The position numbers and the translations under genes were made by a program. DNA of 15,869 nt from JANLWK01 sp031364505. Its GTDB lineage: Bacteria; Eisenbacteria; RBG-16-71-46. The stretch is taken from positions 1 through 15,869 of the forward strand of contig JANLWK010000359.1 in the NCBI GenBank assembly GCA_031364505.1. The letters run 5' to 3'. Below, one piece after another: positions 12,422 to 15,869 of the stretch. Under the pieces are notes generated by a model that was not told where the DNA came from, made no database searches, and worked only from the letters and a program-made list of their open reading frames with translations. Position 1 is the stretch's first letter; every line of letters begins with the position of its first letter.

Positions 12422-12790
12422 GTGCCGACGTTGAATCAGCTCGTGCGTCATGGACGCAAGAGGATCGCCGTGAAGACGGGCGCGCCGGCGCTACGGTCGT
12501 GCCCGCAGAAGCGGGGCGTGTGCACGCGCGTGTATACGACGACGCCGAAGAAGCCGAACTCCGCGCTGCGCAAGGTCGCGCGCGTCCGGCTCACGAACGG
12601 CGTGGAAGTGACCGCCTACATCCCGGGCGAGGGGCACAACCTTCAGGAGCACTCGATCGTGCTGATCCGCGGCGGGCGCGTGAAGGACCTGCCCGGCGTG
12701 CGTTATCACATCGTGCGCGGGACGCTCGACGCCAGCGGCGTGAATGGCCGTAAGAAGAGCCGCTCGAAGTACGGAACGAAGTCGAAGTAA
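12422..12790 (+). CDS. rpsL: 30S ribosomal protein S12
   Basis: A 122-residue S12, which sits at the decoding centre and governs accuracy. It begins MPTLNQLVRHGRKR, from a GTG start. TTTPKKPNSALRK carries K43, and GRVKDLPGVRY carries K88 and D89; K43 and K88 are the sites where substitutions give streptomycin resistance, and both are wild type here. D89 is the residue methylthiolated in some bacteria. The paired cysteines in CPQKRGVC (C27, C34) are normal. It is the first gene of the str unit, about 220 nt after the promoter, and rpsG starts 18 nt after its stop. Confidence 0.97.
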   Translation: MPTLNQLVRHGRKRIAVKTGAPALRSCPQKRGVCTRVYTTTPKKPNSALRKVARVRLTNGVEVTAYIPGEGHNLQEHSIVLIRGGRVKDLPGVRYHIVRGTLDASGVNGRKKSRSKYGTKSK

Positions 12791-12808
12791 CGAGAGGAAC
12801 CGAGACAC

Positions 12809-13279
12809 ATGCCTCGTAAGGGCAACATCGTCCGCCGCGAAAGCATGGCGGATCCCAAGTTCGACAGCCTCGTCGTGACGCGCTTCATCAACACGATCAT
12901 GAAGTGCGGCAAGCGCTCCGTGGCCGAGGGCCATTTCTACAAGGCCATGACGCTCGTCGAGACCAAGACGTCGCAGGACGCCATGACCGTGCTCAAGCAG
13001 GCGATGACGAACGTCAAGCCGGTGCTCGAGGTGAAGTCGCGGCGCGTCGGCGGCGCGAACTACCAGGTCCCGGTCGAGGTGCGGCCCGAACGGCGCAACG
13101 CGCTCGCGACCCGCTGGCTGATCTCGTTTGCCGAAGCGCGCGCCGATCATTCGTTCGCCGAGAAGTTCGCGTCCGAGATCGTCGCGGCGTCGCGCAACGA
13201 GGGCGGCGCGGTGAAGAAGCGCGAAGACACGCACAAGATGGCGGAGGCCAACAAGGCCTTCGCGCATTACCGCTGGTAG
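12809..13279 (+). CDS. rpsG: 30S ribosomal protein S7
   Basis: A 156-residue S7, the primary binder of the 16S 3' major domain that nucleates head assembly and lies near the E site. It begins MPRKGNIVRR and includes KFDSLVVTRFINTIMKCGKRS, VLEVKSRRVGGANYQVPVEV (the beta-hairpin region, about 72-91), a block ending RWLISFAEAR and the tail KREDTHKMAEANKAFAHYRW. AGAGGA 12793-12798 lies 10 nt before the ATG. In E. coli S7 represses through a structured rpsL-rpsG spacer of about 100 nt; the spacer here is only 18 nt. A hairpin and a 232-nt gap follow before fusA. Confidence 0.97.
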   Translation: MPRKGNIVRRESMADPKFDSLVVTRFINTIMKCGKRSVAEGHFYKAMTLVETKTSQDAMTVLKQAMTNVKPVLEVKSRRVGGANYQVPVEVRPERRNALATRWLISFAEARADHSFAEKFASEIVAASRNEGGAVKKREDTHKMAEANKAFAHYRW

Positions 13280-13282
13280 CCC

Positions 13283-13310
13283 CGGGCCCCCTCGCGGGAC
13301 CGAGGCCCCG
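13283..13310 (+). repeat. Hairpin after rpsG
   Basis: CGGG 13283-13286 with CCCG 13307-13310 and CCTCG 13290-13294 with CGAGG 13301-13305 give a stem interrupted by a small internal loop, starting 3 nt after the rpsG stop. There is no T run. It could be a weak or Rho-linked attenuator between the ribosomal protein genes and the elongation factor genes. Confidence 0.4.
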
Positions 13311-13332
13311 ACGTAGACATCACGTAGACATC
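13311..13332 (+). repeat. Exact tandem repeat of an 11-bp unit
   Basis: ACGTAGACATC occurs twice back to back (13311-13321 and 13322-13332) with no mismatch, in the rpsG-fusA gap. The 11-bp period is close to one helical turn, so both copies face the same side of DNA. It could be a paired binding site or a recent slippage duplication. Confidence 0.8.
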
Positions 13333-13347
13333 GCCATCGACGGGTGA

Positions 13348-13407
13348 AGGCGGCTCCTGCCGCCGCCTGGGCGCGTCAAGTCTCTCAACGGTGACGAGGG
13401 ACGCGCC
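13348..13407 (+). repeat. Two consecutive inverted repeats in the rpsG-fusA gap
   Basis: AGGCGGC 13348-13354 pairs with GCCGCCT 13362-13368 (7 bp, 7-nt loop; an alternative 6-bp/4-nt register exists). GGCGCGTC 13370-13377 then pairs with GACGCGCC 13400-13407 (8 bp, 22-nt loop). They are adjacent and could stack. No open frame or promoter is supported in this stretch. Confidence 0.5.
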
Positions 13408-13433
13408 TCAACACTGCGGATGGACATTCAGCA

Positions 13434-13469
13434 CATCACCGCACTTCCGGATCGGAAAGGCAGGTGGTG
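13434..13469 (+). promoter_or_regulatory. Two-tier stem-loop in the fusA leader
   Basis: CATCACC 13434-13440 pairs with GGTGGTG 13463-13469 (7 bp with one T-G pair). Inside it TTCCG 13445-13449 pairs with CGGAA 13453-13457 around GAT, leaving an asymmetric internal loop. The shape, a helix with an internal loop and a closed tip, is what protein-binding leaders often look like, but I cannot match it to a known one. It ends 42 nt before the fusA ATG. Confidence 0.4.
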
Positions 13470-13511
13470 AGGAACCGATAAACCAGCATTCCGAGGGGTT
13501 CAGGACAGATC

Positions 13512-15590
<2,079 letters not shown>

Positions 15591-15672
15591 TACCGGCACA
15601 GGCGACGCACATCGACATCCCGGACGCGCGGCCGAACCGGCGCCGGACCATCTGATCAGGGAGGTCTCGTAC

Positions 15673-15869
<197 letters not shown>

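Noticed and set aside
12102..12434. 110-codon frame across the rpoC-rpsL gap
   Set aside because: It overlaps the terminator hairpin, the promoter and the rpsL start, has no ribosome site and no protein-like composition.

Overview
The window is a high-GC stretch of the bacterial translation/transcription core, with every supported gene on the + strand. In order it reads: end of a tuf gene, rpmG (L33), tRNA-Trp(CCA), secE, nusG, rplK (L11), a 66-codon ORF I do not recognise, rplA (L1), rplJ (L10), rplL (L7/L12), rpoB, rpoC, a terminator-like hairpin and promoter, rpsL (S12), rpsG (S7), fusA (EF-G), and the start of a second tuf. This is the tuf/secE-nusG-rplKAJL-rpoBC block joined head-to-tail to the str operon. 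Both tuf genes are cut by the window edges.

Organism: strong G/C-ending codon usage, Shine-Dalgarno sites before most genes and some GTG/TTG starts. RpoC has a beta-prime SI3-type insertion inside the trigger loop, a trait of many diderm phyla, and a CNCGKYKR first zinc site. I infer an uncultivated-type diderm, perhaps of the FCB/Gemmatimonadota/Eisenbacteria kind. The phylum is a low-confidence guess.

Layout: positions 1-3754 form a tight cluster making EF-Tu, L33, tRNA-Trp, a translocon subunit, NusG and the L11/L1/L10/L12 stalk proteins. The main novelty is the acidic 66-residue ORF between rplK and rplA. It is followed by a 126-nt gap whose 3' end can fold like the L1-binding site of 23S rRNA, just before the rplA ribosome binding site. 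A 189-nt gap with two strong GC hairpins separates rplL from rpoB. rpoB and rpoC (3944-12092) are intact. The 329-nt gap after rpoC holds a long hairpin, then a TTGACA-N18-TATTGT promoter whose -10 is bracketed by an 8-bp dyad, then a leader of about 220 nt. rpsL and rpsG follow almost contiguously. A structured 232-nt gap with an exact tandem 11-bp repeat precedes fusA, and then tuf.

The genes cooperate in making ribosomal stalk and decoding proteins, elongation factors and the core polymerase, so growth-rate and stringent control are expected. The genes themselves are ordinary. What deserves a second look is the small ORF and the regulatory layer at the junctions: hairpins between many cistrons, a possible relocated L1 operator, and no room for the classical L10 leader or the E. 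coli-style S7 target. No mobile elements, CRISPR arrays or phage genes were seen.
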